A stretch of DNA of 64,000 nt from Pseudomonadota bacterium (GTDB taxonomy: Bacteria > Pseudomonadota > Gammaproteobacteria > Burkholderiales > Burkholderiaceae_C), in NCBI GenBank assembly GCA_018241225.1, contig JAFEEG010000025.1:56735-120734 (forward strand), in the 5' to 3' direction. The notes beneath the pieces were generated by a model, which saw only the letters and a list, made by a program, of their open reading frames with translations, made no database searches and was not told the origin of the DNA. Below are positions 29,871 through 38,677 of this stretch, one piece after another. Each line of letters opens with the position of its first letter. The stretch's first letter is position 1. The position numbers were made by a program, and so were the translations under genes.

Positions 29871-30605
29871 ATGCTTCCACCGAAGTCCTGGTCATTCTCG
29901 AAGCACTCGGACTTCGAGACGTGCAAGAAGATGTTCTTCCTCAAGCACGTTGACCGCATCCCCGAGCCCGAACGCCCCCTCCCCCCAGGCAAGTCTGAGC
30001 AAGCAAACGATCGTGGCACCCGTGTGCACACGAGCTGCGAGCTCTTCGTGAACGGCACGGAAGACGTGCTCTGCCCCGAGGCCGACAAGTTTTTCGGCTG
30101 GCAGTTGGAGCTGATGCGCCTGCAGCATGCCGAAGGCCTCGTGTCGCTCGAAGGCGAGTGGGGTATGAGCAAGGACTGGGAGATTGCCGACTGGAAGACC
30201 GCCTGGCTGCGCCTGAAGCTGGACAGCCTGGTCTTCCACTCTTCCACCGAAGCGACGGTCATTGACTACAAGACCGGCAAGAAGTTCGGCAACGAGGTGA
30301 AGCACTCGCAGCAGCTGATCCTCTACATCCTGACCAGCTTCCTGCGCTACCCGCAGCTGGAGCGCGTCACCGGCGAGCTCTGGTACCTCGACCAGAACGA
30401 AGTCACACGTCAGACCATGACGCGCGACCAAGCGCTTCGCTTCAAGAAGAACTGGGACATGAAGGGCAACGCCATCACGAGCTGCGTTGATTTCCCCGCG
30501 AACCCTTCTGTCTTCACATGTAAGTGGTGTGCCTACGGCACCCACGCCGCTTCCCACTACGCGGCTGCTGGCACAGGCCACTGCCTCGTAGGAGTTCGCA
30601 AATGA
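29871..30605 (+). CDS. PD-(D/E)XK exonuclease, RecB/Cas4-like
   Basis: A 244-residue protein. It opens WSFSKHSDFETCKKMFFLKH, the N-terminal hallmark of RecB-family nucleases, followed by RGTRVH (helix with conserved His). The active site is in ATVIDYKTGKK (D-x-K), with a QL motif in SQQLILYIL. The C-terminal CKWC may be part of an iron-sulphur or zinc site. Likely role: processing of phage DNA ends in recombination or replication. Confidence 0.8.
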   Translation: MLPPKSWSFSKHSDFETCKKMFFLKHVDRIPEPERPLPPGKSEQANDRGTRVHTSCELFVNGTEDVLCPEADKFFGWQLELMRLQHAEGLVSLEGEWGMSKDWEIADWKTAWLRLKLDSLVFHSSTEATVIDYKTGKKFGNEVKHSQQLILYILTSFLRYPQLERVTGELWYLDQNEVTRQTMTRDQALRFKKNWDMKGNAITSCVDFPANPSVFTCKWCAYGTHAASHYAAAGTGHCLVGVRK

Positions 30606-30792
30606 CCACCACGAACCACTGAGCCGGGCCGCTGCTGACTGGGGTGGACGCGGTGCGTCGCCGAAACCTCAGGGGGATCGTTCGCCCGGCCGCGCGACCA
30701 CCGTGTGACTTTCAGGACACCCCTACCTCCATACCTTGCGGCCGGCAAGGAACGCATGCCCGGCCACCCCAACACCTCTTTGCTCGGACTCC
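30606..30792 (+). other. Gap of 187 bases between nuclease and next gene
   Basis: Contains only a 6-codon open frame (ATG 30602). It has no TCTAA motif, terminator or repeat that I can see. GC-rich with short complementary stretches (GCCGGGC, GGCCGG), so a structured leader is possible. Confidence 0.3.
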
Positions 30793-31071
30793 ATGAACAG
30801 CAAACAACGCCGCCAACTCACTCGCCAGTTCAAGGCCGAGATCGAAAGCCGTCGCGCCGCCGCTCGCCTCATCGGCCGTCGTGCCGATCTCGACTTCAAC
30901 ACGAACTACGGCCCCTATCACGAGCACCTCAATGCCCTCCAACTCCGCACTGAAAAGAGCCTCTCCGGTTTCGTCGATGCTCAAGCCGCGTTCGAAGCCG
31001 CAGCCGATCAAGCCGTTTGTGCACCAGGCGCTGTCGCTCAAGTTCTCGGAATCGACGCCGATCGTTTTTGA
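30793..31071 (+). CDS. Hypothetical protein overlapping helicase start
   Basis: A 92-residue basic/helical protein starting MNSKQRRQLTRQFKAEIESR with RRAAARLIGRRADLDFN. The last 140 bases overlap the start of the helicase gene in another frame, so either this gene ends up translated in overlap or the helicase starts later. Balanced composition supports coding. Confidence 0.5.
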   Translation: MNSKQRRQLTRQFKAEIESRRAAARLIGRRADLDFNTNYGPYHEHLNALQLRTEKSLSGFVDAQAAFEAAADQAVCAPGAVAQVLGIDADRF

Positions 31072-32431
31072 CACCAGTGACCCCGGCACAGGCAAGACCT
31101 ACGTGCGCATCATGGCGTTCGCCAAGCGCCGCGCCAAGGGCGGCAAGTGCATGCTGGTGCTGTGCCAGAAGTCGCTCATGGAGAGCGTCTGGGCCAATGA
31201 CTTCCGCAAGTTCGCCCCGCATCTGAAGGTCGTGGTGGCATCCGCCGACAACCGCGCCCAGGCTTTCGCCGAGGACGCGGACGTCTACATCACCAACCAC
31301 GACGCGGTGAAGTGGCTGACGGCACAGAAGGACAAGAAGTTCTTCGATCGCTTCGACACGCTCGACGTGGACGAGTCGACGGCCTACAAGCACCACACCA
31401 GCCAGCGCAGCAAGGCCGCCGCCAAGCTCTGCAAGAACAAGAATTTCGTCTACATCTGCTGCATGACGGGCACGCCCAACGGGCGCTCGATCACCGACGT
31501 GTGGCACCAGGTCTATCTGCTGGACGGCGGCAAACGCCTGGGCGACAGCTTCTTCGGATTCCGCGGCAGCGTCTGCACGCCCCATCAGAAGAGCCGCTTC
31601 AACCGCAATGCGGTGGAGTGGGTCGACAAGGACGGCGCCGAGGAGGCCGTGTTCGGCCTGCTCTCGGACATCGTAATCCGGCACAAGTTCGAGGACTGCG
31701 TCGACATCCCCGCGATGCACCAGTACACGGTGCCCTACCAACTTACGGCCAAACAGATGAAGGCCTACGCGGAGATGGAGGTCACCCAGGTGCTCACCCT
31801 GGCGCCGAAGACTGCAGCGAATGCGGCGGCACGTCTCACGGGCGCTCCGCTGCAGAAGACCAACATCACCGCCATCAACGCCGCCGCCGTGGCCACCAAG
31901 TTGCTGCAGGTTGCGTCCGGCGCGGTGTACGAGTCGGACGACAAGTACCACCTGGTCGACACCGGGCGCTACGAGATGATCCTCGACCTGGTCGAGCAGC
32001 GCCAGCACAGCCTTTGCTTCTTCTTCTGGAAGCACCAGCGCGACTTCCTGATGAAGGAGGCCGAGAAGCGCGGCATCACGTTCGCCCTGATCGACGGCTC
32101 GGTGCCCGAGCACGAGCGCGCGCGCATCGTGACCGAGTACCAGGCGGGCAAGTACCAGGTGCTGTTCGCCCACCCCAAGAGCGCAGCCCACGGCCTGACG
32201 CTCACGCGCGGCACCACCACGATCTGGGCCTCGCCCACCTACGACCTGGAGATCTTCAAGCAAGGCTCCAAGCGCCAGCACCGCATGGGCCAGACGCAGA
32301 AGACCGAAAACATCATCGTCATCGCGCCCGGCACGATCGAAGAGCGCGTCTACGAGACGCTGCTCGCCAAGGACGTGCGCATGACCAACCTGCTGGACCT
32401 GTTCAGCACCGTCGTGAAGGACATGCGCTGA
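30932..32431 (+). CDS. SNF2/SF2-type helicase
   Basis: A 499-residue SF2 helicase. Motif I is DPGTGKT, motif II DESTAYK, motif III MTGTPN, and the C-terminal half carries the SNF2-like QGSKRQHRMGQT arginine-finger motif VI and IIVIAPGTIEERV. Such helicases are common in phage replication modules upstream of family A polymerases. The start is uncertain: ATG 30932 (MPSNSALKRASPVSS) is chosen; the conserved part begins near residue 27 (PFVHQALSLKF). Confidence 0.83.
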   Translation: MPSNSALKRASPVSSMLKPRSKPQPIKPFVHQALSLKFSESTPIVFDTSDPGTGKTYVRIMAFAKRRAKGGKCMLVLCQKSLMESVWANDFRKFAPHLKVVVASADNRAQAFAEDADVYITNHDAVKWLTAQKDKKFFDRFDTLDVDESTAYKHHTSQRSKAAAKLCKNKNFVYICCMTGTPNGRSITDVWHQVYLLDGGKRLGDSFFGFRGSVCTPHQKSRFNRNAVEWVDKDGAEEAVFGLLSDIVIRHKFEDCVDIPAMHQYTVPYQLTAKQMKAYAEMEVTQVLTLAPKTAANAAARLTGAPLQKTNITAINAAAVATKLLQVASGAVYESDDKYHLVDTGRYEMILDLVEQRQHSLCFFFWKHQRDFLMKEAEKRGITFALIDGSVPEHERARIVTEYQAGKYQVLFAHPKSAAHGLTLTRGTTTIWASPTYDLEIFKQGSKRQHRMGQTQKTENIIVIAPGTIEERVYETLLAKDVRMTNLLDLFSTVVKDMR

Positions 32432-32871
32432 TGAAGAAGGGCGCCCATCAGCCGACGTATCGCAGTTGGCAAATGATGAAGAACCGTTGCGGCAACCCGA
32501 ACTGCAAGGACTATGAACGTTATGGCGGAAGAGGCATTTTTTATCCGCATGCCTGGGAGACCTACGAAGGGTTCGTCGCGGACATGGGCCAACGTCCCGA
32601 AGGTCTGACTCTCGAGCGTATCAAAGGCGATCTCGGTTACTCCAAATCGAACTGCCGCTGGGCTTCACGGCTCGACCAATCGCGCAATCGCGAATACACC
32701 CGCGACCTTACTTTCCACGATCGCACGATGAAGGTGTGGGAGTGGGCGGCCGAATTGAATCTCTCCCCAAAGACTATGCACCATCGCCTTTGGCAACTCG
32801 ACAACGCCATGATGACCGTCGAGCAAGTCTTCCGCCCACGCATTAAGGGTCGCCGCCATGGGATGGAGTAG
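32431..32871 (+). CDS. Free-standing HNH endonuclease (homing-type)
   Basis: A 146-residue protein with YRSWQMMKNRCGNPNCKDYE, RYGGRGIFY, FVADMGQRPEGLTLERIKGD and SKSNCRWAS. This is the phage HNH family with a C-terminal DNA-recognition part (KVWEWAAELNLSPKTMHHRL). The gene sits between helicase and polymerase with single-base and 14-base overlaps and looks less GC-rich than its neighbours, as expected for an inserted selfish gene. An H in the expected first HNH position is not obvious, so activity is uncertain. Confidence 0.75.
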   Translation: MKKGAHQPTYRSWQMMKNRCGNPNCKDYERYGGRGIFYPHAWETYEGFVADMGQRPEGLTLERIKGDLGYSKSNCRWASRLDQSRNREYTRDLTFHDRTMKVWEWAAELNLSPKTMHHRLWQLDNAMMTVEQVFRPRIKGRRHGME

Positions 32872-34969
32872 CGCGCTCAAACGTTCCCCTGTTGCGGTGG
32901 CTGCCGCCCAGGCAGCGAACGAACCTTTCTATCCGACGATCAATCTCTACCCAGTCGATTGGACCCGTTTGGTCACAATTGATATGGAAACGTACTTCGA
33001 CGACGACTACACACTCAAGAAGCTGTCCACGTCCGAGTACGTGCGCGACCCGCGCTTCAAACCGCAGATGATGGCGCTGAAGGTGGGAAGCAAGCCCACG
33101 CGCATCGTGCGCGGCAACCGCATCGGAGCCGAACTCAAGAAGATCAATTGGGCCACCCATGCGGTGCTGTGCCACAACACCCAGTTCGACGGCTTTATCC
33201 TCAGCCATCACTACGGGGTCGTGCCGGCCTTCTACTACGACACCTTGTCGATGGCGCGCGGCCTGCACTCCAACGAGATCGGCGCTGGCCTGGACGAGGT
33301 GGCCAAGTTCTACGGGGGCCGCGGCAAGATCGACGGCATCCTGGAGCTCACCAAGGGTGTGCTCGAATGGCCCAAGGCTCTGTACGACCAGGCAGCCGTC
33401 TACTGCGGCCAGGACAACGACGAATGCTTTCGCATCTTCAAGGAGATGCATGCCAAATACCCAGCCGACGAGATCGAACTCATCGACCTCACCGTGCGCA
33501 TGTTCTGCGACCCGGTCCTCAAGGTCGACATTCCGCGCGTCCAGGCTGAACTGGACCGTGAGCTGCAGCATCGCGAGAAGCTCTTCTTCGACGCCGTCAA
33601 CCCGCTCGACTACGCGGCCGACAAGCTCCTGAAGGGCAAGGAGAAGCTCCTGCCGCCCAAAGAGGCGGACATGCTCACCATCAAGCGCGTGCTCGGCTCC
33701 AACGAGCGCTTCGCTGAGCTGCTGCGTGCCGAGGGCATCGAGCCACCCCGCAAGATCTCGCCGGCTTGGATGAAGAAGGACAAGGCCGAGCGGCGCGACG
33801 AGGACAAGTACACGTACGCCTTCGCCAAGGACGACCTGGCATTCAAGCAGCTGCCCGAGAACATCGAGATGTGGGGCAAGGATCTCGACCTGAACAACAA
33901 GGCCGACATCAAAGAAGCCGCCAAGCGCCAGGCGCGTATCCAGACGCTGGTCGATTGCCGCATCGCGGTCAAATCCACCACCAACATCACACGCGCGCAG
34001 CGTTTCCTCACGGCCGGCGCGCGTGGCATGTCCCTGCCCTGCGGCTACGCCTACTTCCGCGCTCACACCGGGCGCTGGGGCGGCAACAACAAGATGAACA
34101 TGCAGAACCTCACCCGTGGTGGTGAGCTGCGCCTGTCCATCCTGGCCGCGAAGGGGCACCAGATTGCTGTGGCGGACTCGGGCCAGATCGAAGCGCGCGT
34201 CAACGGCTGGCTCTGGGGCCAGCAGGATCTGCTGGACCGCTTCCTGGCAGCGGACAACGACAAGAACGCCCTGGACAACTACTGCCACATGGCCACCAGC
34301 ATCTATGGCCGCGCGATCACCAAGGCGGACAAGGACGAGCGCCACGTCGGCAAGGTGTGCGTGCTGGGTCTGGGCTTCCAGATGGGCGCCCCCAAGCTGC
34401 AGATGACGCTGGCCAAAGGCGCGCTGGGCGGTCCGCCCGTTTTCTTCACGCTCGATCAGTGCAAGGCGATTGTCAACACGTACCGTCGCCTGAACTACAA
34501 GATCGAGCAGGGCTGGAAGAAATGCAACCAGATCATTGAGGACATGGCTGCCGGCGTCGCTGGCCGTCACAAGTGCATCAGCTGGGAAGCCGACACGATT
34601 TGGCTGCCCAACGGCATGTCGCTCAAGTACCCCGACCTCAAGAAGGGCATCAACGAAGAAAGCGGCTATGACGAATGGACGTACGCCGCCGGCGCGGATG
34701 GTGCGCGCAAGAAGATCTACGGCGGTCTGCTGTGCGAGAACATTGTGCAGGCCCTAGCTCGCATCATCGTCGGCTCGCAGATGCTGACCATCAGCCGCAA
34801 GCATCGCGTCGTGATGACCACGCACGACGAAGTCGTCGCGCACCCCAAGACCGCGCAGGCCCAGCGCTGCTACGAGTTCATGGAGAAGACCATGAAGACG
34901 CCGCTGGCCTGGTGCATGGATCTGCCCTTGAACGCTGAAGGCGGCTTCGCCGCGAACTATTCCAAGTGA
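32858..34969 (+). CDS. Family A DNA polymerase with 3'-5' exonuclease domain
   Basis: A 703-residue phage replicative polymerase. The exonuclease domain begins with VTIDMETYF (D-x-E, about residue 41) and contains CHNTQFDGFIL. The polymerase domain shows motif A VADSGQIEARV, motif B-like GKVCVLGLGFQMG and motif C TTHDEVV. Length and order match T7-like and other phage family A enzymes that lack the 5' nuclease. It lies in one unit with nuclease and helicase genes. Confidence 0.92.
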   Translation: MGWSSALKRSPVAVAAAQAANEPFYPTINLYPVDWTRLVTIDMETYFDDDYTLKKLSTSEYVRDPRFKPQMMALKVGSKPTRIVRGNRIGAELKKINWATHAVLCHNTQFDGFILSHHYGVVPAFYYDTLSMARGLHSNEIGAGLDEVAKFYGGRGKIDGILELTKGVLEWPKALYDQAAVYCGQDNDECFRIFKEMHAKYPADEIELIDLTVRMFCDPVLKVDIPRVQAELDRELQHREKLFFDAVNPLDYAADKLLKGKEKLLPPKEADMLTIKRVLGSNERFAELLRAEGIEPPRKISPAWMKKDKAERRDEDKYTYAFAKDDLAFKQLPENIEMWGKDLDLNNKADIKEAAKRQARIQTLVDCRIAVKSTTNITRAQRFLTAGARGMSLPCGYAYFRAHTGRWGGNNKMNMQNLTRGGELRLSILAAKGHQIAVADSGQIEARVNGWLWGQQDLLDRFLAADNDKNALDNYCHMATSIYGRAITKADKDERHVGKVCVLGLGFQMGAPKLQMTLAKGALGGPPVFFTLDQCKAIVNTYRRLNYKIEQGWKKCNQIIEDMAAGVAGRHKCISWEADTIWLPNGMSLKYPDLKKGINEESGYDEWTYAAGADGARKKIYGGLLCENIVQALARIIVGSQMLTISRKHRVVMTTHDEVVAHPKTAQAQRCYEFMEKTMKTPLAWCMDLPLNAEGGFAANYSK

Positions 34970-34976
34970 GGAACAG

Positions 34977-35174
34977 ATGAAGCTAAACGTACGCGAAACC
35001 ACGTTCGTCCTGGCGGGGCTGCGCTCCCTCCAAGTGCTGATCAGCCGCAGCGACCTGCCAGACGCCATCGTGCAGATCCTCAACGACTGCGACAGCATCG
35101 ACGGTGATCGGGTCAACCTCGAAGAGATCGACTCGCTCTGCGAAAAGCTCAACGGCTGCCCGTACTCCGAATAG
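34977..35174 (+). CDS. Small acidic hypothetical protein
   Basis: A 65-residue protein starting MKLNVRETTFVLAGLRSLQV, all-helical and acidic at the C-terminus (NLEEIDSLCEKLNG). Follows the polymerase by seven bases behind GAGGAAC. Unknown function. Confidence 0.6.
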   Translation: MKLNVRETTFVLAGLRSLQVLISRSDLPDAIVQILNDCDSIDGDRVNLEEIDSLCEKLNGCPYSE

Positions 35175-35176
35175 CT

Positions 35177-35533
35177 ATGGCCAAACCACGTCAAGCCGTT
35201 CACGACCATGCGCGAGCACGAGAACTGGAACGCATGTTTCTAGCAGCACACCCCCAATTCGCGCGCCATCTCCAGCTGGGTGTTGTCGTGCGCGTGAAGC
35301 GCGGATTCAAAGGGCCGTACATGTGGATCTACGCGCTGCATCATGCTGGCGGACGCTCCACTTCGGCCGATTCAATCGGCTTGTGCATTGAGCGCTTTGT
35401 GGCAGTTTGTACTGCCGCCCGTCTCACCGGGTGGGTGCCGTCCGAGACCGCACCCGAAACTGTTGCGCGCTACCGCAGCGCCTATACCCTCCCTTACCGC
35501 CTCTCGGACCTCAAGGGCCTCATCACACCATGA
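35177..35533 (+). CDS. Hypothetical phage protein
   Basis: A 118-residue basic protein starting MAKPRQAVHDHARARELERM, with LQLGVVVRVKRGFKGPYMWI and ending LPYRLSDLKGLITP. Coupled to the next gene by a 4-base overlap. No family recognised. Confidence 0.6.
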   Translation: MAKPRQAVHDHARARELERMFLAAHPQFARHLQLGVVVRVKRGFKGPYMWIYALHHAGGRSTSADSIGLCIERFVAVCTAARLTGWVPSETAPETVARYRSAYTLPYRLSDLKGLITP

Positions 35534-36171
35534 CCGCACTCGAAGACCCGCTCTGGACAGGCCTCAGCCAGCAGCGGCGAGACAAGCTCCTGGAGGAGTA
35601 CCGTGGCGTGAACGTCGAGTGGGGCGACTGGTGGGGATCTACCTACGAGGCTGCCATCGAGCACCTGGGTGAGATTGGTATCGACACTGATGCCGAGCGC
35701 ATGTTCTTCAGCGGTTTTTGCAGTCAAGGCGACGGCGCATGCTTTCAAGGCTACGTGGTTGACTGGGCCCTTTTCCTGAAGCATGCGGGCGAAGAAGGTC
35801 TGATGCTGCATCGCGTCATCGCAGGGGAATTCGGAATGGGTAATACGGCCCAGTTCGGCTCTAGCAGGCCACGAGGTCACAACGTGCACGAGCACAGTGT
35901 CTCGATCGGCTTTCACGACTACCCCGACAACCCTTTCGACCCAGACGAAGACCCACTCCGTTATGCCGCTGCCGATGTTGAACTGCAGCGAATGGAGGAA
36001 CTGGAAAAGAAGTTCGCCGAGCTCTTCCGCGACCAGATGCGCAAGCTCTACCGCGACCTGGAAAAGGAGTACGACTACCTCACCAGCGATGAGCAGGTCG
36101 TCGACTACATCCTGAACAACTGCCAGGACGAGCTGGTCGAAGACGAAGAGGAGGAAACGCTCGACTCGTAA
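35530..36171 (+). CDS. Hypothetical phage protein with FSGF-SQGDGA motif
   Basis: A 213-residue protein. The centre reads MFFSGFCSQGDGACFQGYVV, a motif I recall from a widespread but uncharacterised phage and plasmid family. The C-terminal third is a charged coiled coil with acidic tail (EDEEEETLDS). The stop TAA lies two bases from the next TCTAA motif. Function not known. Confidence 0.65.
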   Translation: MTALEDPLWTGLSQQRRDKLLEEYRGVNVEWGDWWGSTYEAAIEHLGEIGIDTDAERMFFSGFCSQGDGACFQGYVVDWALFLKHAGEEGLMLHRVIAGEFGMGNTAQFGSSRPRGHNVHEHSVSIGFHDYPDNPFDPDEDPLRYAAADVELQRMEELEKKFAELFRDQMRKLYRDLEKEYDYLTSDEQVVDYILNNCQDELVEDEEEETLDS

Positions 36172-36202
36172 TCTAACTTCTAATTGCGATCTATCTTAGA
36201 TT
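36172..36202 (+). promoter_or_regulatory. Triple TCTAA motif combined with GATCTA-N3-TAGATT palindrome
   Basis: TCTAA at 36172 and 36179 and TCTAT at 36190 follow the 7/11 pattern. The third unit is also the left half of GATCTA-TCT-TAGATT (36188-36202), the late-arm palindrome. This is the only plain site that carries both layouts. Confidence 0.7.
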
Positions 36203-36235
36203 GCTGTACATTCCATTCAACCAAAGGAAATGCAC

Positions 36236-36679
36236 ATGTCCGCTGTTCTCCCCCTGGACAAGACCGTGAAGGTACAGCGCGCCGCCAAGCGCCTCCTCGG
36301 CGAACCCACGATCGGCTCCGACATCGACTCGATGTGGAACCTGCGCGAGAAGAAGCGCGGCCTGGAGGCCGAGGCTTCGAAGATCGAAAAAGAGATCGCT
36401 GAGATCGAAGAGCGCCTCATGAAAAACATGAGCGAGCAAGGCGTGGAGAAGTCCACCGGCTCCAAGGCCAGCGTCTCGATCACCGAATCCATCGTGGCCG
36501 ACGTCACCGACTGGGACAAGTTCTACGCCTACATCGGCAAGAACAAGGCCTGGCAGTTGCTGCAGCGCCGCGTCTCCGACCCCGCCTGGCGCGAACTGGC
36601 CAAGGACGGCGACAAGCCGCTGCCTGGCACCCAACCCTTCAAGAAGCGTCGCCTGAACCTGCGCACGCTGTCCTCCTGA
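36236..36679 (+). CDS. Hypothetical phage protein with coiled coil
   Basis: A 147-residue protein. ATG 36236 is chosen over ATG 36230 because of the spacing to AAAGGAAA. Residues about 30-65 form a coiled coil (REKKRGLEAEASKIEKEIAE). The C-terminal part (DWDKFYAYIGKNKAWQLLQR; RVSDPAWREL) resembles phage Gp-type proteins that precede ssDNA-binding proteins. Unknown function. Confidence 0.65.
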   Translation: MSAVLPLDKTVKVQRAAKRLLGEPTIGSDIDSMWNLREKKRGLEAEASKIEKEIAEIEERLMKNMSEQGVEKSTGSKASVSITESIVADVTDWDKFYAYIGKNKAWQLLQRRVSDPAWRELAKDGDKPLPGTQPFKKRRLNLRTLSS

Positions 36680-36708
36680 TCCCCTCCCCTCCCGAAAAGG
36701 AATCCACC

Positions 36709-37503
36709 ATGGCTACTGCCAAGAAGACCCCTGCTGCCGCGGCCACCAAGCCCGGCACCGCTGTCGCCGTCAAGAAGGCCAGCAACGTCGTCAACATCCA
36801 GGAGCTGCTGAAGAAGCAGGCCGAGGAGATGGCGGGCCGTACTCAAGGCCCCGGCGGCAACTCCATCCGCATCTCCCAGGACAAGAACTTCCTGCTGCCC
36901 GATGGCAGCAAGACGCCCGGCCCCCTGCAGCTGGTGATCGTCGACTTCATCTCGCGCAACGAGTTCTACGCCGGCCAGTACGACAAGGACAACATCGTCC
37001 CGCCGGACTGCTTCGCCATCGGCGTGGACCCCAAGGGCCTGGTGCCCAGCAACAGCTCGCCGGCCAAGCAGTCGGACGAAGGCTGCAATGCCTGCCCCAT
37101 GAACGTGTTTGGCTCGGCTGGCAACGGCAAGGCCTGCAAGAACACCCGCATGATGGCCGTGCTGCCGCCCGACGCCGATGCCGAGACCGAGCTGTGGACC
37201 CTCAAGGTCTCGCCCACGGGCCTCAAGAGCTTCGACGGCTACGTGAACAACGTGGCGCGCACCTTCGGCGCCCCGCCGGTGGCTGTCGTGACCGAAGTGT
37301 CGTTCGATCCGAACAGCGACTGGCCGTCGCTGCGCTTCGCTGACCCGCAGCCCAACGAGAACGTCGGCACGCACTTCGCCCGCCAGGCCGAAGCCAAGGA
37401 GCTGCTCGAACGCGAGCCCGACCTGACCCAGCGCGCGGCTGCCCCGGCCAAGCCGGCTCGCCCGCAAGCGCGCGGTCGCGTGGCTGCCGGCGCCCGCCGC
37501 TAA
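36709..37503 (+). CDS. Probable phage ssDNA-binding/replication accessory protein
   Basis: A 264-residue protein with low-complexity Ala/Lys ends and a conserved centre (NSIRISQDKNFLLPDGS; EGCNACPMNVFGSAGNGKAC). Four Cys in the centre suggest zinc. The place in the operon, after polymerase genes and before DNA-processing nucleases, and the disordered C-terminus suggest an ssDNA-binding protein. The acidic tail of a classical SSB is absent, so the function is inferred only. Confidence 0.5.
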   Translation: MATAKKTPAAAATKPGTAVAVKKASNVVNIQELLKKQAEEMAGRTQGPGGNSIRISQDKNFLLPDGSKTPGPLQLVIVDFISRNEFYAGQYDKDNIVPPDCFAIGVDPKGLVPSNSSPAKQSDEGCNACPMNVFGSAGNGKACKNTRMMAVLPPDADAETELWTLKVSPTGLKSFDGYVNNVARTFGAPPVAVVTEVSFDPNSDWPSLRFADPQPNENVGTHFARQAEAKELLEREPDLTQRAAAPAKPARPQARGRVAAGARR

Positions 37504-37513
37504 GGCCTAAGAC

Positions 37514-37792
37514 GTGACCGTCAAGGCGTCCTGGCTGGTCACACGAGCGCTGGATTCCTATCCGGCGCTCGTGGCAGTGCTGAACGAATTGACGCACGCA
37601 GATGTGATCGCCGCACTCGAGCTCGAGAGCAGCACACGACGACGGCACTCATTCATTGAGCGCCTGATCTCCCGAGCCGTCCGGCTCAATGAGCTTTCCT
37701 ACAAACGCCAACTACAGGAGCAATTCCATGGCACGCACCCCCAAGCAAGCACCCGTTCTGACCCCGGCCGAAAAGAAGGCAAAAAAGGCTGA
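37514..37792 (+). CDS. Hypothetical protein, partly overlapping
   Basis: A 92-residue frame from GTG 37514, MTVKASWLVTRALDSYPALV with a helical, basic remainder (RRRHSFIERLISRAVRLNEL). Its last 65 bases overlap the next gene in a different frame, so the end may not be accurate. Moderate support from composition. Confidence 0.45.
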   Translation: MTVKASWLVTRALDSYPALVAVLNELTHADVIAALELESSTRRRHSFIERLISRAVRLNELSYKRQLQEQFHGTHPQASTRSDPGRKEGKKG

Positions 37793-38045
37793 CCTGAAGG
37801 TCGCCCTGAAGGTGATCAACGACGAGCACGCCAAGTACGTCAGCGACTCCAAGGCTGCCGACAAGGCACTCAAGGATCTCCTGAAGGAGCAGGCCAAGGC
37901 CGTCAACGCCCAGTCCAAGGTGGTGAACGACGCCGCCAAGAAGCTGGCCAAGGCCACCGAAGCCGCCGAGAAGGGCCGCGCCAAGATCCAGGCACAGCTG
38001 GCCGACCTCGAGCCGGCCAAAGACCCGGTGAACGCCGCCGTCTGA
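37728..38045 (+). CDS. Lys/Ala-rich helical protein
   Basis: A 105-residue protein starting MARTPKQAPVLTPAEKKAKK behind ACAGGAG. It is almost entirely a Lys/Ala/Asp coiled coil (AKAVNAQSKVVNDAAKKLAK), histone-H1-like in composition. It may bind DNA or form filaments. Followed by a strong terminator. Confidence 0.65.
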   Translation: MARTPKQAPVLTPAEKKAKKADLKVALKVINDEHAKYVSDSKAADKALKDLLKEQAKAVNAQSKVVNDAAKKLAKATEAAEKGRAKIQAQLADLEPAKDPVNAAV

Positions 38046-38074
38046 AGTCACGACGGGCAACTGCACGTAGAGAC

Positions 38075-38102
38075 GCCACGCCCTCAGCGGCGTGGCTTTT
38101 TT
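38075..38102 (+). terminator. Rho-independent terminator
   Basis: Stem GCCACGCC (38075-38082) with GGCGTGGC (38089-38096), followed by TTTTTT. Confidence 0.88.
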
Positions 38103-38128
38103 CGAACCCTCGTTGGGATGGCGCGTAA

Positions 38129-38677
38129 ATGATGAAGCATGTGATGGTTGATTTGGAAACCCTCGGCACGACAGCGAGCGCTGTGATCATGTCCGTTGGT
38201 GCCGTCAAGTTCGACCTGACAACGAATGAGATCGATGAGACCGGCTTCTACGCCAGCATCTCAATCGACAGCAACCTGGACCTCGGCCGCCGCATCCAAG
38301 AAGACACCCTCATGTGGTGGTTCAAGCAGGATGCCGCCGCGCAGAAGGTCTTCAACGAACCCAAGGTGTCGCTCGAATCGGCCCTTGTCGACCTCTCCGA
38401 CTGGATCGGCACCACCGACTACCTCGTGTGGAGCAACGGCGCCGACTTCGACATCCCAATGCTGGCACATGCCTACAGCCAGATCATGGTCGAGGTGCCC
38501 TGGAAGCCGTACAGCGCGCGCTGCATGCGCACCTACAAGAACCTGCCTGGCGCCGACCGCGTGCGCATCGAGAAGGCCGGTATCTCCCACAACGCACTCG
38601 CCGACGCCATCAACCAAGTGCGCCAGCTGCAGGCCATTCACGCCGCCCTGTTCGGCAAGAAGAAGGTGACCGCATGA
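38129..38677 (+). CDS. DEDD 3'-5' exonuclease (Rv2179c-like)
   Basis: A 182-residue nuclease. The DEDD residues are in MVDLETLGT (D-x-E), WSNGADFDIPML and HNALADAINQ. This is the pattern of the Rv2179c/T4 DexA-like exonuclease family that degrades single-stranded DNA or RNA. There is no TCTAA motif before it although a terminator precedes it by 27 bases, so it may be read through from upstream. Coupled to the next gene. Confidence 0.85.
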   Translation: MMKHVMVDLETLGTTASAVIMSVGAVKFDLTTNEIDETGFYASISIDSNLDLGRRIQEDTLMWWFKQDAAAQKVFNEPKVSLESALVDLSDWIGTTDYLVWSNGADFDIPMLAHAYSQIMVEVPWKPYSARCMRTYKNLPGADRVRIEKAGISHNALADAINQVRQLQAIHAALFGKKKVTA

